Assembly (NCBI RefSeq): GCF_030253575.1
Contig: NC_080564.1
Coordinates: 6,058,501-6,122,500 of the forward strand
Source of the DNA: Rhododendron vialii
Taxonomy: Eukaryota > Streptophyta > Magnoliopsida > Ericales > Ericaceae
DNA: 64,000 nt
Reading direction: 5' to 3'
How positions within the stretch are numbered: the first letter of the stretch is position 1; each line of letters begins with the position of its first letter. This document shows positions 23,101 through 37,254 of this stretch, piece after piece. A program made the position numbers and the translations under genes. The notes beneath the pieces were generated by a model. The model saw only the letters and a list, made by a program, of their open reading frames with translations, searched no databases and was not told the DNA's origin.

Positions 23101-24898
23101 TGGTTATCACCTTGAACTTTTTCATCTGAAGTTATGCCCTGAACTTGAAGTTGGTGTCCTTAGCCTATGACATTTGTTTCAGGTGACTGTGCTATCTCGA
23201 CCATCATCATTAGAGGTGGAGGAAATTATTCACCAACTTGTCGGAAACATATTGAGCAAATTCTTTAAAGATGATTCTACCTCAGATTTTGTGGGAGATT
23301 CAGCCATAAGGAGTTTAGGGAACTTAGAAAGCAGTGATGATGAAAGTTGCGATACCATTGGCACTTCAAGGGATTACCTAGCAAAGCTTCTTTTCTGGTT
23401 AGTACTTCGTTATGCGTGTTTTTTGTCAGTGCGGTTGCTATTATTCTTTTACACGGAGCTATTAAAACCAACAAGCAACGTTCTAAAAGTTGTTAGAAGC
23501 TAGTCGGGTGGAAAAGGGCCATCTAGCGCCTAGGCGCCGACTAGTTGGCCGCCTAAGTGCCCACGTGGGGACTAGGCACCGACTAGTTGGCTGCCTAATA
23601 TAGGCATTGGACCTCTGCCGAGCACCTAAGCAGGGAGTAGGCGGCCTAGGCAGCCGACTTTTAGAACACTGCCAACAAGCAAAAGTTACTTCCCACCAGC
23701 ATAGCTAAAAGTAGATTTTTCTTTTATTCTGCGTCCAGAAAATTAGCAATGCTTGGATGCATGCTCAAAATGATATCTACATTAAGCATGGTTGCAAAAA
23801 AATCATGATATCTACAATTAAGCATCATTGTTAAGCACGGTTGCAAGGAAATTAAAGAACATCAATCTTTATTTGGTTTTCAGTGACATTGAACCTTTGC
23901 ATGTTGCTAGATTGCTGTAATTTGTTGCAGAAAGTTTAAACCACTTCACTACTTGTAAAGGAAACAAGCATTACAAAATCAGACCAGAAGTTCATCAATT
24001 ACAAGCCAGTATTTCCTATACCAACCTAACCATTGTTAGCCACTTGATTTTCAGAATGTTACAGTACCATAATTCCCAAAAGGGTTATACTCTGTTGTAA
24101 GATTTTTAACTGAACTGCAACAACTCCTGAATGAGTAATCAACCCGGCAGTCCAATGATGTCTGCAAAGGGAAGAATTGAATTTAACAATGCTGGTTGAT
24201 ATTCGAATATCATACGAACACAACTTCTAAATAAAAAAAGATAGAATATATTTACCTTTCTACTGGCAATTGCAATCGGCATAAATATATATCAAGTCCA
24301 TGTGTCGGAGCATTGAGCATTTCTAATTCTCTCATCATTGAATCCAGTTGTTTCTAGTGGGTCTGTTAGTTGTTGTGTGGTTTAGTCTGTTTTGGTGGGT
24401 CTTGGTCCATTTTTAGTTTGCTTTTTGTCTGTTAGTTCTGCTGATGGTTTCCGCCGGTGATGGTTTTCAGAAATGTTGTAAGTGGTTATTTTTTCCGATG
24501 ATTTCTCCCACGTTATTTTTTATTATGGGGATAGTAATGACCAGAAATGGCAACTTCCTCTTGACAACTCGTGGATGTCATCGATGCGTAGGCAAGCCGC
24601 TTTTGCCATTGTTTGTGCTTTTTATGTTCGTAGTAGTCCATGGTTAGTTTCTGGAGATTTCAGTGCTTGTTTGGGAATTTGTCCCTCCTGTTCTTCTTGT
24701 CCTGATCTCCGTAATTTGAACATTTGGATATACTATTTTAATGACAATGGCTATGACTTAGAATCTCTCAAAAAAAAAAATTCTCTTGGAATTGGAAAAT
24801 TGAGATGTTCCTTTGATTGCAGGTGTATGTTACTGGGCCATCACTTAAGAGGCTTGGAGAACAGACTGCACCTAAGTTGTGCCGTTGGATTGTTGTAA
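20195..24898 (+). CDS. DUF760 chloroplast protein (UV-B-induced At3g17800-like), five exons
   Basis: Exons 20195-20622, 21232-21505, 23004-23102, 23183-23397 and 24823-24898 join in frame to 363 codons plus stop with GT-AG introns. The N-terminus (MAAAATRAAF, then about 60 residues rich in Ser, Pro, Arg and a His run) looks like a chloroplast transit peptide. The first conserved block is FDREFSVIASMLQ, LLPSDQFSVTV, SSIITGYTLWNAEYR. The second is NNDLLEYLRSLEADMVT, LEVEEIIHQLVGNIL and the C-terminal DYLAKLLFWCMLLGHHLRG. This double pattern is that of plant DUF760 proteins such as the Arabidopsis UV-B-induced protein At3g17800. Molecular function is unknown. A GA repeat sits in the 5' leader, and intron 4 carries a hAT-like insertion at 23476-23671. 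No disabling change was seen. The start was chosen because it opens the transit peptide. Confidence 0.9.
23476..23671. mobile_element. hAT-like MITE in DUF760 intron 4, 8-bp target duplication
   Basis: This 196-bp element is flanked by CCAACAAG on both sides (23468-23475 and 23672-23679). The ends CAACGTTCTAAAAGT and ACTTTTAGAACACTG are inverted. The GC-rich interior repeats GCCGACTAGTTGGC-type words. The 8-bp duplication is the hAT signature. Confidence 0.88.
24330..24778 (+). mobile_element. Possible retroposon fragment with A-tail in DUF760 intron 4
   Basis: A block of different composition, rich in GT and TTG words, ends in an A run at about 24768-24778, just before exon 5. Parts have an open frame but no recognisable domain. 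A truncated LINE-type insertion is the likeliest reading. Confidence 0.35.
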
Positions 24899-25434
24899 GT
24901 GACGAAAAGGGTAGAGGATGTATAGTCTTTTTTCTCTTTGTTTACTTTTGTTGTTATCCAAGAGAAAAACTTCGTATAAAGTATCTTCTGTTCTACTTCC
25001 TTCTCTATGTTTTTTTTCTTGGTAAATTCTGCTTCCTCTATGTTGGGATTGCTTCCGCGAAGGTCTTCTTTCGTGCACATCGGGTATGTCTTTTCATCCA
25101 TCTTCATTCAAATGTCAGAACATGTGGATTAAAGACCCCGACTTCTAAGTATTAAATCACGTATCATCACTAGGAGATCGCGTTGCCCTTAAGACACGAC
25201 GATTGGAAGTCTACACTTCCCCTTGTGCAGCGTCATTATTATGGCTCGACTATCAATTGGTATTCCCAAACACAAACATGATAAAGGGTTGAAGAGCTTT
25301 TTGCCACGATCACGTCCCTGTGTATAGAGAGGGCTACAACTTTTGTACTTCTAATGTTATTTTAGCTCGTACTTAACATCTTCTACAGCTTATTTACCGA
25401 AACTTTTCATGGATCTTGTTCTATTCGTTTCGGT

Positions 25435-26230
25435 TTTTTTTTTCTTCTAAGAACAAGAAATTTATTTATCTTTGAAGAAAGAAAAACAAAGATTAAAGGG
25501 TAGCACACCGGCGAAAACAATGCCACTCAAGTCCTGAAACAACCAAGAAGGCGAGACGTTAACCATCGATAAGGAAAATAAAATGCGAACACCTAAAACC
25601 TAAAAAACCAAGGCACAGAACCCGAACCAAAACCAAACAAGTTTGCTTCTAACTTCACCTCTTTTGCTCGACTCCCCAGACAAGTTTGAGTATTTCACTA
25701 ACAAAGGTTCCTTTCCTCTATTATAAACACACAAACAATTCTTATATTAGGTGCAACCTGCCCTATTCTTTTCTGCCAAGGCTTCTTTCCTTGTTCCTTA
25801 AACACAACAAACTTCACATGGAGCTTCCTATCTTCAATCCAAAAACCTTTTGATTTAGCTGTAGCCACCTCAGCCGAGGTAACACAATTATAACGATCAA
25901 AGCCAACGTTTGTCACTTTGTTGCGCTTAAAAGGATTAAAGGACAACCCCAAATTTGTGAATAACTCAGAACTATCTCGATCCATTGCTGCCAGAAATAA
26001 AAAAACCAACGGAATGTTGTACAATAACAGAGGAAAAAGGCATATCCCTGTGCCAGCAGAAGTAAAAACAGCATCCCAGTACCAGCCAAGAGAGGGGATA
26101 CAGAGAGTGCTTCACAACCAAAGAGCAGATCGAGAAAAGAATGGGAAGCAGCAGAGGAGCAACAGATCGACGGTGGCAAACTGCGAAAAGAACGGTTTGG
26201 GGTTTGGATGTGAGAGAATGTAGTTGTCAA
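25435..26230 (-). mobile_element. LINE-like fragment with ORF1 RRM-type remnant
   Basis: On the minus strand the sequence ends in a poly(A) (a T run at about 25433-25444). Upstream, 26024-25698 reads TNVGFDRYNCVTSAEVATA, then KSKGFWIEDRKLHVKF, which resembles the RRM-type RNA-binding domain of plant L1 LINE ORF1 proteins. No reverse transcriptase is present, so this is an internally deleted or truncated copy. Assignment is by motif likeness only. Confidence 0.5.
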
Positions 26231-27600
26231 GTTGTTTTACGCCCAGACTATAGTTTGTCGGCATTTATATGATGGAATTCAATCAGCTGGGACTGGGTTT
26301 GGTTGAAGTCTAATCTTCCAATCGCTTCTAAATCCCAACTGAATTGAGGCATGCTACGCTTTGTAATTTGTAAAGCCAACTTTCAATGAAAGCACACCCA
26401 TATTTACAGGATTACAGCAAACATTTGAAAAAAATGGATTTGATCAACACTTGTTTCCAACTGTGATGTTTCAAACAGATTTTGACAAAAAAATAACTCA
26501 GAAAAGGCAAACCTAAAACCACCAAAAAGGACTCAGAAATAGAATTAACTTATGTGCTCAAGAGACTTTCTTGAAAACTGATGCATTAGCCTGTTTCTAT
26601 TCTGATCTACATATATTGAAGCATTGTTGAACAAGGGAAAAGGACAGATGTCAGCCCGCCCCCAGACTGCATTGTTACTAGCACGAAAACACAGCAGAAG
26701 AAATGATGTAGATTACAAATACGATTTTCTGTCATATTCATATCCCCTATTTCATCACTTTAAATTACATAACCATATCAAAGTTGAACTTGGTAACCTC
26801 CAACAGGCACCAGTGAAAAACAGCTGCATGAAAGAAAGCGGAAGATTCAAGTAGAAACAAAATACCTCTATAGTAACATCATGGGGTCAAATCTATATAC
26901 AGAAAAATGGCCCAAATGTTGACGTGTCAGACTCCTATCCAACAGCAATTACGGAAGCAGCAGGAATCAGTTAACTTAATGGATTGTCCCACTATTTGCC
27001 GGTAGCTGACGTCAGAGATTACTCATTGACGTCGTTCCCTTTGTTGAATGATTTTGTGATCCCTCTCAATCAAATTCTAATTTCATACGCACATCAACTG
27101 TTTCTGTCAAGCAAGCTATATGTTCGTATTATCAACAATTTCCACATGTGGATTCCGCTCATATTGTGAGCAACATAATAAAAGAAATGTGCTTCCAGTT
27201 CAAAGCCGTACATGTTCGATCCTGTACATGACAATGAACACAGAAATGTGCGAAATAGTGTTTTCTTAATTTTATGTGCTTCAACAACCTATTTTGTTTG
27301 AGTCAAAATAAAACAAGGGACAAGTAAAGACCATCTACCGTCATCAATAAAAAGCATCTAGTACAAAGCCGTTAAGAATCGGTGAAAACTCTCTACTCTT
27401 TCCTGATCATGGCATGAGGATCTGCCATCTGACAAATTCTTTCGCCTTTTCACACGGAAGAATAAGTCTTCTGTATCTAAAACATTGGAGATCTGGCACA
27501 TAGAACCTTATTAATCAGAAGAGGGTAAATTTGACCATGCAGAAAACAAGGAGCAATTCCCCACAAGTAAAAACAAACACACAAACACATACACAAGGAA
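26231..27600. other. Intergenic DNA, no gene seen
   Basis: The interval between the LINE-like fragment and the broken 3' end of the Sin3-like gene. No supportable coding, RNA or repeat feature. Confidence 0.5.
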
Positions 27601-30600
27601 AGGACGTCCTATATGCTTCCTGCTACACTTCTTCCCCGTAACTACAGTTCGGCTCAAATGACGTTAAGAGGCATACACGCCTTGTCCTTCCCATCATCCA
27701 TCAGCACAAAGGAAAAGCGAGAGGAACCATACGACTGCAACAAGTATAAAAGCAAATCAAACCTTACAAATATTAAGATATAGAACAGTCTGAATAATAA
27801 GAAAGGAAACAAAGACCTAGTAACTTACAAATGCAAAATGGTATATGTTCTCATGATGGAGGACAACGTGTACATTGTCATAATAAACAGAATCAACATA
27901 TAATCCTCTCGTGCCCTAGTTTTTTCATATTCATATAACTGAAGAAGCTTGTTGTCTCTGTCCCATCACTGGCAACAGTTTGTAGCTAGAATAGAAAACA
28001 ACAAATTAGTACCTTAGCCCGAAAAGAATAATAGAAGGACAAATAAGGTCATAGGAATACTACCTGTTTCATCAGCTTACATATTAACTTGGCCAATGTA
28101 AATAGCACATACGACTGATTTCCAATAATAGCTTGGCAATCATCCTCAAATTTTTCATTGTCAGCTGAACCATCAAGCAAATTATATAGGGCACTCATAA
28201 ATCTGCAGAGCATATGCTTTGCATGAGTATGGATTAAGAAACAAGAGATTACACATTGGTTAACAAACGATGCAATGTCAAACCACCTGTCATATAGATC
28301 AGGGGTCCTAGCATCCTTTGCTGTTCTTGATTTCATTTCAGCAGCTGTTGAGAGCACTTTTTGCCGATAATAATCTTTCATATAGTATCTGAATTTTTTA
28401 AAACAAAACCCGTACTGTTCTATTATTCAAAAGAAAATTCAATTTCTTCCCACCATCACTAATGTCAGAAATGAAAATCAGAAAAAAGAACAATATCCTT
28501 ACTTGAAGAAGCCTAAAAAGAACATAGAAAGTGTCATTACCATAAAAAAAAACATGCTAATCTCTCTTTTAATTATGGTGCGATACTGACATGTTTTGCA
28601 AGAGGCTTCACAGTATGGAGGAAATTCTCTGACGGTGACAAAGATATTCCATCTCTAATGAAGCGTGAATCAGGTATCTCCTCAGCCTCACTCTCATTTT
28701 TATCATCAACGTCATCTTGTTCTCTATCCTCATCCTCTTCATGCTCTTCCCTAGAGCACTCATTAGCAGATTCACTGCCAGAAACATCTTCACCCAGGAG
28801 GAGTTGCATGCCCTTGAAATAAAAAACAAAAAAAAACTCAGCATTGCCAAGTGATTAAGGAGACAATGAGAGGGAGGGGCAAGGAATAAACTAGTACTTC
28901 AACAGTGAAAAAACTAATAATCAGGGAGCATATAAACTGTATTGGAATGATTTAAATGCCCAGAGCTGATGTGAACAGAACACCAGAATCATGACAGAAT
29001 ACACAGATCATATGACCATAATCCCAATACACGCACCTGGTGTCACTTCTTCCCCCTCATTGTTATGACCTCCAACAGAGAGTAAATTGTTCACCAGAAC
29101 CCGCTGTTACATCAAATCCAGACACTTTGTCCACCAGTCTTCAATCTTCTGCTTTTCCTCAAGATGAAAATCATGATCTAGAGCCAAAGTATCCCCACTT
29201 GCGAAACAAATCTTGGAAGAATTTGTTAGCTCTGGAAAGAAGCTTTCATCACCATTGCTTATAGGTTTAGTACTGTCACCTTCTCCTGTAAGAGCTTTAG
29301 TAATTTTGCCAGCATGATGTGTAGCCATTAAAACATCCTCAGTACCTTCAATAGGGTGATGCCGAGAAGGAACTCCCAGCATTGGCTCCAAGAAGCTAGT
29401 CCAAAGCCTCATAACTTCAATTGTTCTTTTGTTGTGCAAACCTCTTCACAGGACTACAGGAGTATTTAATGAGCTTGTACAAATCTTAATGAATATCAGT
29501 ATCAGAGTATTCAAACTCAAGATTTGGAATTACGGGATGCCTGCTTGCAGCAGCTATAACCAGAACAACGTCATCCACTTTCTGTGTTTTCTCCTTCATT
29601 TCTTTGATCTCGGTCACCAAGGCTGATCATCAGAAGCAGAGAAAGGATATATAAGAACAAAGAGCAGATGGATCGCGGAACAAAAGCATATACACTCATA
29701 CACCTTGTCCCATCAAGAAATATCTTTATTGAACAATAAAAATTAAATCTTGAATCCTCAATAAACTTGCATGAACATCTATTAAGTTAGATGTAGTCGT
29801 GAGGAAAAATGATTGCACCAACGAACTATACATAATAAACTTATGCACCACTGATAAATCAGGACACCAAATATTTTAAATAATGTAAAATGTTAAAAAA
29901 CACAACCCGTAAACAATCGATTAGGAAAAGCAGACTTAAGACATTGGTTAGTAGAAAGAATGACTCTTGTGCTATCAGAGGTAGTGGTGTGCTTTTTACA
30001 GCTATTCATCTCAATAACAAGCTTCAACTTACATTTCGTGCTCAGGTCCTTTGAATCCTGTTGCTTAAAATAGAAGCTTCGATGATCAAGAGATTTGTAG
30101 TGGTTCTTAGCATATATTTCAGCCCAAACCTTGTTAAAATAAGAACGGCACTTCGTCCACTCCTCTTGTTTCTGCTTCAGGCGAGTTAATATAACATGCA
30201 ATGCAACAGATGGGTTCTTACGTAGCAATTCCATCACATCAAGACCATGATCTCCATACAGACGTTCAATGCACCTTAGATTAAGAGCTGGATGAAATGG
30301 GAGAAAAACGAACATAAGCAGAAAATCAAAGCCCAATATACAAATATAAATAAAAAGTAAAACAAACACGGTATATTTGAAATATTTACACATATACCAC
30401 GAGATCATACAACTGTAAACCTGTAAAATGGTCTTCAACACGGATCGGAACCTCTGAACTGATTGTATTATCATTAATGCAGTTCAACAATTCCTCTGCT
30501 TGCTTAGCTGATGAGTTCACCGACTCCAACAACATGTCTAGCTCAAACCTAAAAAGTGCAAACAACTCCATCACAATCGCCAAAAGCAACAAAGAAATAG

Positions 30601-33600
30601 TAAAAATTTTAGTAAACAAGTTGCATCATCAAACAGGTCAATTCATCAAAGCCTTGGCCAATCTAACAGGGGAACTTTTAACTTTACATAAACATGAACA
30701 TCATTAAAGCTGTGCACAATACTTAACAAACAAATTTTCGAAGGAAAAAATTATTCTTGACCGCTAGAACATGAAATTGCTTCTGTCATTGCAAGCAGTA
30801 ACAAGTTGTTGTAATGTGACATTGGAAAGTTATACAGAATTGAAAACCAGAAAAGAAAGGGAAGGAAATAGCATGAACAAATATTGGAAGGTTTTTTTAC
30901 CTATCATCCTCGCATCTAAACAGGCTTTCTTCATACTGGTTTCTGCGCATGTGTTTAAAAGAGTATTCTTCACTGCCCGAAGTCACAGACACCCACTTAT
31001 CATTTAACACTTGAGCACCAAGTTCTGATGTCTGACTTGCTGAAGGTATTGGGTACTGCTTAGTGTTGTCAAGCACCGATTCACAGTCAAAAGCAAAATT
31101 ATTGATTTTCATCCAAACTATACAAAAGCACGGAAGAATATAAACATACGTCCTCAGGCAGAAGCCGATAGCTAGGAGTACAACATCGACAACTAGAAAG
31201 GTCGAGTTCTTGAATGGATTTTCCCATGTACTTCTCATTATATCTGTCCTTTTCTTTTGCTCCATCTGTCTCATGCTTGTGGTCCTTATCTTTCCCCTCC
31301 ACATTCACGGATTTGGATGCATGCCCTTCACTCCACAAAGGTTCCGCTATGAAGAGGAAAGCTACTTCAAACATTTTGAAACAAATAGGAAAGTATGAAG
31401 TATCCTATTCAACTTGCATAAACTGTGCAGCCAAAAATGCTAATGAATAATTCTAATGCACGGACAACTATCAATCAAAAAGACAGTGAGGAAAACAAAA
31501 TGTTTCATACTTTTATTCATAACACCAGCAAGGAATCCATCTGCAAAAAGAGTCCTCAATCAGAAAGAATGTTAACATATTCAGATAGATCAAGTTAAGC
31601 AACAATAAAATTTCAGAAGTTACCTATATTCTCACAACGCTCCAAAAATTCAATGAACCCATCCATAAGATCTGGATATTTTCCTAGCAAATCACCAACC
31701 TGAAATGATCCAAGTTTCAGAATAACCTAATCAATCAAATAGGAGGGGGTGGGATCTTATGATTAATTAAGCTAGTTAACAAAGAGAGGAGATTCTTGGA
31801 ATTGGTGAAGCAGGGGGTGGCAAGAAGGGTTCCATGGTTCCATAAGATCTAGAATTTCCAACCATTCCCTACAGTGATCATTGTATGATCAAATGGCGCC
31901 CAAGAACCATTTCAAAATAAATGGCCCACTCCAAAAGAGCATTCCTTACCGTCCCACGTAGCATCCCCTTATGTGCAGCACCCATCTGTCTTCATTTCCA
32001 GTTTTAGTTTTTTTTTTTTTGGGTAAATCATTTCCACTTTTAGTTGTAAGCCCATCTAAAAGTACTCACGTGGTCACACCGTATTTACAATTGACCTAAA
32101 AGTAAAAAGCTAATGTACGATTTTGATTTTCTGAAAGTACGAAATTTACTTCTTGGCCAGTAGCTTCCGCGGCCCATTTGATTTTTGACTATTTAAGTAT
32201 TGGGTTCTCTACTTCTCTTATTCTAATCTTCCTGGTCAATTAACCAGTCATAATATTGCTCAAACCATATATGCAGTTCCAAAGACGAAAATGTCAAATA
32301 ACATAATGAAACAAATATATGCAGTCTATTTTGCAAACCTGACTACCTGATTAATATTTCTGAATTTTGGGAAAAAATCAATGTGTTTTGAAAAGTAAGT
32401 TTGGTAATTTCTTTAGGTGAATGATTTCCAACATAGGGTTTCACCTAAATATATTCACAAAAGTCCAGCAAAGGTTATTGGTGGATTAATTATAGATGGG
32501 GGTTTTTAAACAAAGTCGCATTCATATAAATCAACACCACAACCACCACCAGCCCAAATCAGAAAGGGGAAGAAAGCATGGGGGCTATGTTGGCCTGTGC
32601 TTGGTTCTATATATCATCAATTTTCATCAAAGACAGACCACATGACGACAAAGATGTATCTTCTACTGATAGTGACTGCCATATAGCGGTAAAAAGGTCT
32701 ACAGGTTCATCCCAGCTTATTTAGGTGGAAAAAATCTGGTTTTTTTTCCATGGGAACTTAATCTCAAGCTCTCAACCCTGGCCATCCTTGGCAATTAGAC
32801 AGAAGCCTGGCAAAACTTATGAGTCAATCATGCAGATGGACCAGCACTGGGAAACCAATCATCCACCCCATTTGGCCACGATAGATAACATGGCCGTACG
32901 CCAACACTTGATAAAATCAAGATGGCCAAATTCAGCAAGCCTAATTAACTGAACTCCTTGTTGGAAAATTAGTTGTTGAAAAAGATGTAAAAGATTATGG
33001 ATAGAATGGATGGACACATACCAAACCTTGTAAGTCCTTTTTTGAGATAATGTCTGTGCTGTAAATATGAAGACACTTCAAAAACGTCTGGTAATCCTCT
33101 GACCTGTGCAATCTCTCCTTCACTTTCTCACAAAAAATGAACTCTCGCTTGTACATGGCTGGAGATATTGTGCAAACCCAAAATTTAGAAAGGTAAACAA
33201 AACGAGAACGACAACCCTATACAGCATATGGCAGAAATCCAACTAAACACTGATATTTTAAACTTCAAAATATCTAGACAAAATGAAGCATAAACAAATA
33301 CTGCAAAGAAATCAAACAAAGGCAACATGGAGTTCAGGAGAAGGGCACAGAGAAGGGGAAAAGAGAGGCGGAGAGCTTGTAGTCTTTTGTGGCATCCGGG
33401 AACATCCTCAGTAAAGTTTATGAAATACAGGAAGTGAACCTTCATGAAAACAGTAAATCCCGACAGTAGAAGTGGAGTGCGTTTTTTCCATCAGCATTAC
33501 CATATTCCAACATATCTGATATACCCATTCATCAGAGTGAAAAAATTACGTACTTCAACTCCACAACATTAAAAAGATTTAGCACAACACATTAGATACA

Positions 33601-35606
33601 TGCCTTCAGGATCAAGAGCATACTTTCCAACAACAACAGCACATACAAAAGATCACCACTGCCTCTACATCAAGAACGCAAGAACCAAGCTGATCAAAAA
33701 GAAAGAACGCAAGAACCAAAGAGAAAGAGTAAAAATATAAAGCAAATTATGTGATGAAGACATCATCAACTCACTTCTCAAGCCATGTTTATCATCAGAA
33801 GCCAAAACCGGATCAACTCTAAGGTCTTCAACCTTTCGGCCAGATTTGTGTTTGTCATGAAGGCTTCCCATGTTAAAGTCCCCATAAAGATCATGTTCTG
33901 GTTCTCTATAATCCTGGTCACTACTCCGTTTCTCCATATTATCTTTTTCAGCACGCTTCCTCTGATCCTTTTGCATTTTGATCATTGTTTTATCTTCATC
34001 CATGTTATCATGCTCAACACTTGAATCACAATGTTTGTGCGGAGCAAGAATTCTATCCCGGTGGCATTGCTAAAAGAAAAAAGGTTTGCATCGTACCATT
34101 AGGAAAAAAACATAAGCATGCACAAACATGAGGGGAGAAAAGAAAGCAGGGAAGAGTGGAAGAAAAAGAATGGTTACCTTGTCCATCGGTGCCTGATGAA
34201 AAGACTGTTGGACAAACGGAGCATGCGGTGCTGCTGCCGTAGCTGAAGCACCAGGTAAAAATCTTTTAAATTCCTCAAGCAAATCTGGGTGGTCCGTAAA
34301 AAGTGTGGCAACCTACAAATCAAGAGAATACAATCTGTAAGACTCCAAAAAATCTGTAAAAGAAATGCAGCCACGACAATTACAAAAGTTCGAATACAGA
34401 CACATCATGTCACTGGAGTTAAGAATACTGATACTACTATTTACCTCATTGTAGACCTCAGTAATGCCCTTGTGTTTCTTTCTGTACATGTTCAGGATAT
34501 TCAAAAATGATTTATATACATGATCATTGTTTTGGAAATGTTTCTGTAGGGAGAAATCCATATGTTAGAACCCCATAAATTAGAATCAGCAGCTCCATGT
34601 AAAGAAGTTAGACATAAATATCACCTTTATCTTGTTCACAAAACTTCTGGCTTCGTCAGACTCAACAGTGCTCTTCAGTGGGGCATCTTGCTCTTCTATG
34701 AGCGTAATTTCAGAACCCTTCGGCAAAAAGGTGTTGAATCCAAGTATTAGATTGTTGTGGCCTTTGAATAATTCTTTTACCCTGGCTATGACACCAGCGG
34801 TGTTGACTCTGCCAGAAACAACGTCATGAGATATTTCACCTGATCCATTTGCCACATTATAAACCTACAAAGAGAAAACCTATACCTTTGGGCCTTAAAA
34901 TCTTTCATGACATCAAGAAATATGTCATATTTGTCCCTTTGATCTTGAAACACATCCTTAACTTCCTTGAGGTAGGATAAGGCATCATAGGTTCTCAGTT
35001 TCTGTTTACCTACCCCTCCTCCTCCTCTTGCTCCATCTCCACCAGGAATCTGGGATTGCCCATGTCTTCATCACCGAAGGGGGAAAAAAGAGAGCATATC
35101 ATTGGGTTTCTCCAAACAAAGAGAAAGCACTTATTGAAATAATGAGTTGATAAATAGGATTGGGTTCTAGACCTAGGATCTCGTTCACAAGATATAATCG
35201 GCATCCAATTAGATCGTGAAACGATAACCAAGACATTCACCTTGTGGACTGTGCATACAAGTTTTTTAGTCTCTTCATCCATATCTTTCTGGGTGAAGTA
35301 AGGTACTTTCATCTGATTTTCTGCTAATACTGTGTTACGACATAGAAGAAAAGAAATGAAAGCCTCAGCTCATTACGGATGCGTGTCGCTATTTGACTCC
35401 ATCAAGATATTTGTGTTCTAAATTTCTGATAGTTACTCGGAGTCTTGTTTTTTAAAATTGAAACAAGTCCAAAATTCATAAAGATAAAGAAATTATAACT
35501 TCCAGGATTCCCCTAGTTTAACTGGCTACCAAAAAGTTCATGACAGTATAACCTAATCAAATAAAGAACTGAAATCAGTGATCATAGATTTTTGTATTGA
35601 AACCTC

Positions 35607-36122
35607 ATAAGAACTAAGATCCGTGAGTAAACAAACAAGCCCTGTGCCATTGCATGTTAAGGTTTCCGAAACGCAATCAAACAACACTTGAACCTATATT
35701 TGTCTTCATCTTTGTATTCGGGTGTCAATTGCCGATTCTTGGGCCAACCTCTAGATTCGGAACTGTTTTTTTGATGACTAAGGTGTCCGGGCCAGCTTAC
35801 ACACACCTCTAGGCTCGGAACTTAATAAGAACTACCATATGTGAGCAAACAAACAAGCCCTGTGCCATTGCAAATTAAGGTTTTTGAAACGCAATCAACC
35901 CATGTTAGCCTTCATCATTGTGTTTGGATGTCCACTTGCCGAATCTTATGCCATCTATAGATCGGAACTTAATAACACTAACATCTGTGAGTAAGCAAAC
36001 AAGTTCTTTGCCTTGAAGATTAAGTTTTTCGAAACGCCATAAAACAACATGCAGAACTTATGTTAGTCTTCGTGTTCGGGTGTCTGATCGCCGATTCTTG
36101 TGCCAATCTCTAGATTCAGAAC
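35607..36122. repeat. Three diverged ~150-bp direct repeats in Sin3-like intron 1
   Basis: Copies at about 35607-35760, 35822-35968 and 35969-36122 share GTGAGTAAACAAACAAG, GCCATTG, AAACGC, TTCGGGTGTC and CTAGATTCGGAACT words in the same order. A 60-base spacer at 35763-35822 ends with a partial copy of the same CTAGGCTCGGAACT tail. No coding content. Confidence 0.8.
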
Positions 36123-36450
36123 TTATGATAATTCCGTTGCAACTCAACATCAAAATAGCAGTTCAAAATAAAAAATACGCAAAACAATTCACGAAATTGA
36201 CACTAGAGCAGCCTAAAACGAAATAAACAGATCAGCAGCACGATAGACTCATCGCCAAACGCAGAAAACAAATTTCAAAACAAAAATCGACTTGCATGAT
36301 TCAATTCTAAACAGAGATACGTAAGATAAAAATCATCATCACTAAACAACTACTCCTAATATACATACATACATACGCACATACATACATATCATTTGTG
36401 AATTTATTTTTTATCCCAATATTACACGTCTTTTCGTAGAAACGGAAGAA

Positions 36451-36559
<109 letters not shown>

Positions 36560-36927
36560 ATACGATTCTGCACGAGAAGAGCCAAACGGGCGCTTCAATT
36601 GAGAGTTAGCATGAACATCATCTTGGAATCGCTTCATCTTCGCACAACGAACAGCAGCCAGCAATCTAACTCATGAAGAAATCACAAGCCGCAATTAAAA
36701 AGAATATGTAGCGAAAATCGAGTCGTAGGGAAAAAAACTCACCACTTAAGTTCTTCCTCTGCTCAAAGATTTTCTCGGATCACAAGGCGTAGAAACAAGT
36801 GAGCAGATCTAGGCAATGCACAGATGAATTGTTTCGATCGATAATCGCGCTCTTCTGTTTCTTGGTTTTGGTATCTGTTAGGAAACAACAAAGTTGAGTA
36901 ACAAAGAGGTAAGGAGGGGGAAAGGTC

Positions 36928-37144
36928 ACTCCTTCAGTCACATAATATTTGTCTGGTCCGTAAAAAAGGAACTATAAAATAATGTATTTTTTTTAAGAAA
37001 AAATTCAAATTTTTTTTTCATAAGTTAAAAAAACTCGTCAAGATCTAGTAAATTATTGAATTTTTTTCCAACTTTTCTTACAAAAATTGTATTATTTTTA
37101 CTTTTCCGTTTTGCGACCCGAACAATATTATGGGACGGAGGGAG
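36928..37144. mobile_element. Stowaway-like MITE in Sin3-like promoter
   Basis: The left end reads ACTCCTTCAGTCACATAATATT and the inverted right end CTCCCTCCGTCCCATAATATT, next to TA. It lies about 290 bases upstream of the Sin3-like start codon. Confidence 0.7.
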
Positions 37145-37254
37145 TATTTATTTAAGTGACGTTAATATAGTCTATATAGATATATGGGTTAATATTTGGG
37201 GTCCCAACATCTCGAGTGCTATCAACGCCGTTGGGGCCAGACGCAGGATCCATG

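Noticed and set aside
24482-24898. 138-codon open frame at the end of the DUF760 gene
   Set aside because: Only the last 76 bases (24823-24898) are coding, as exon 5; the rest is intron read through.
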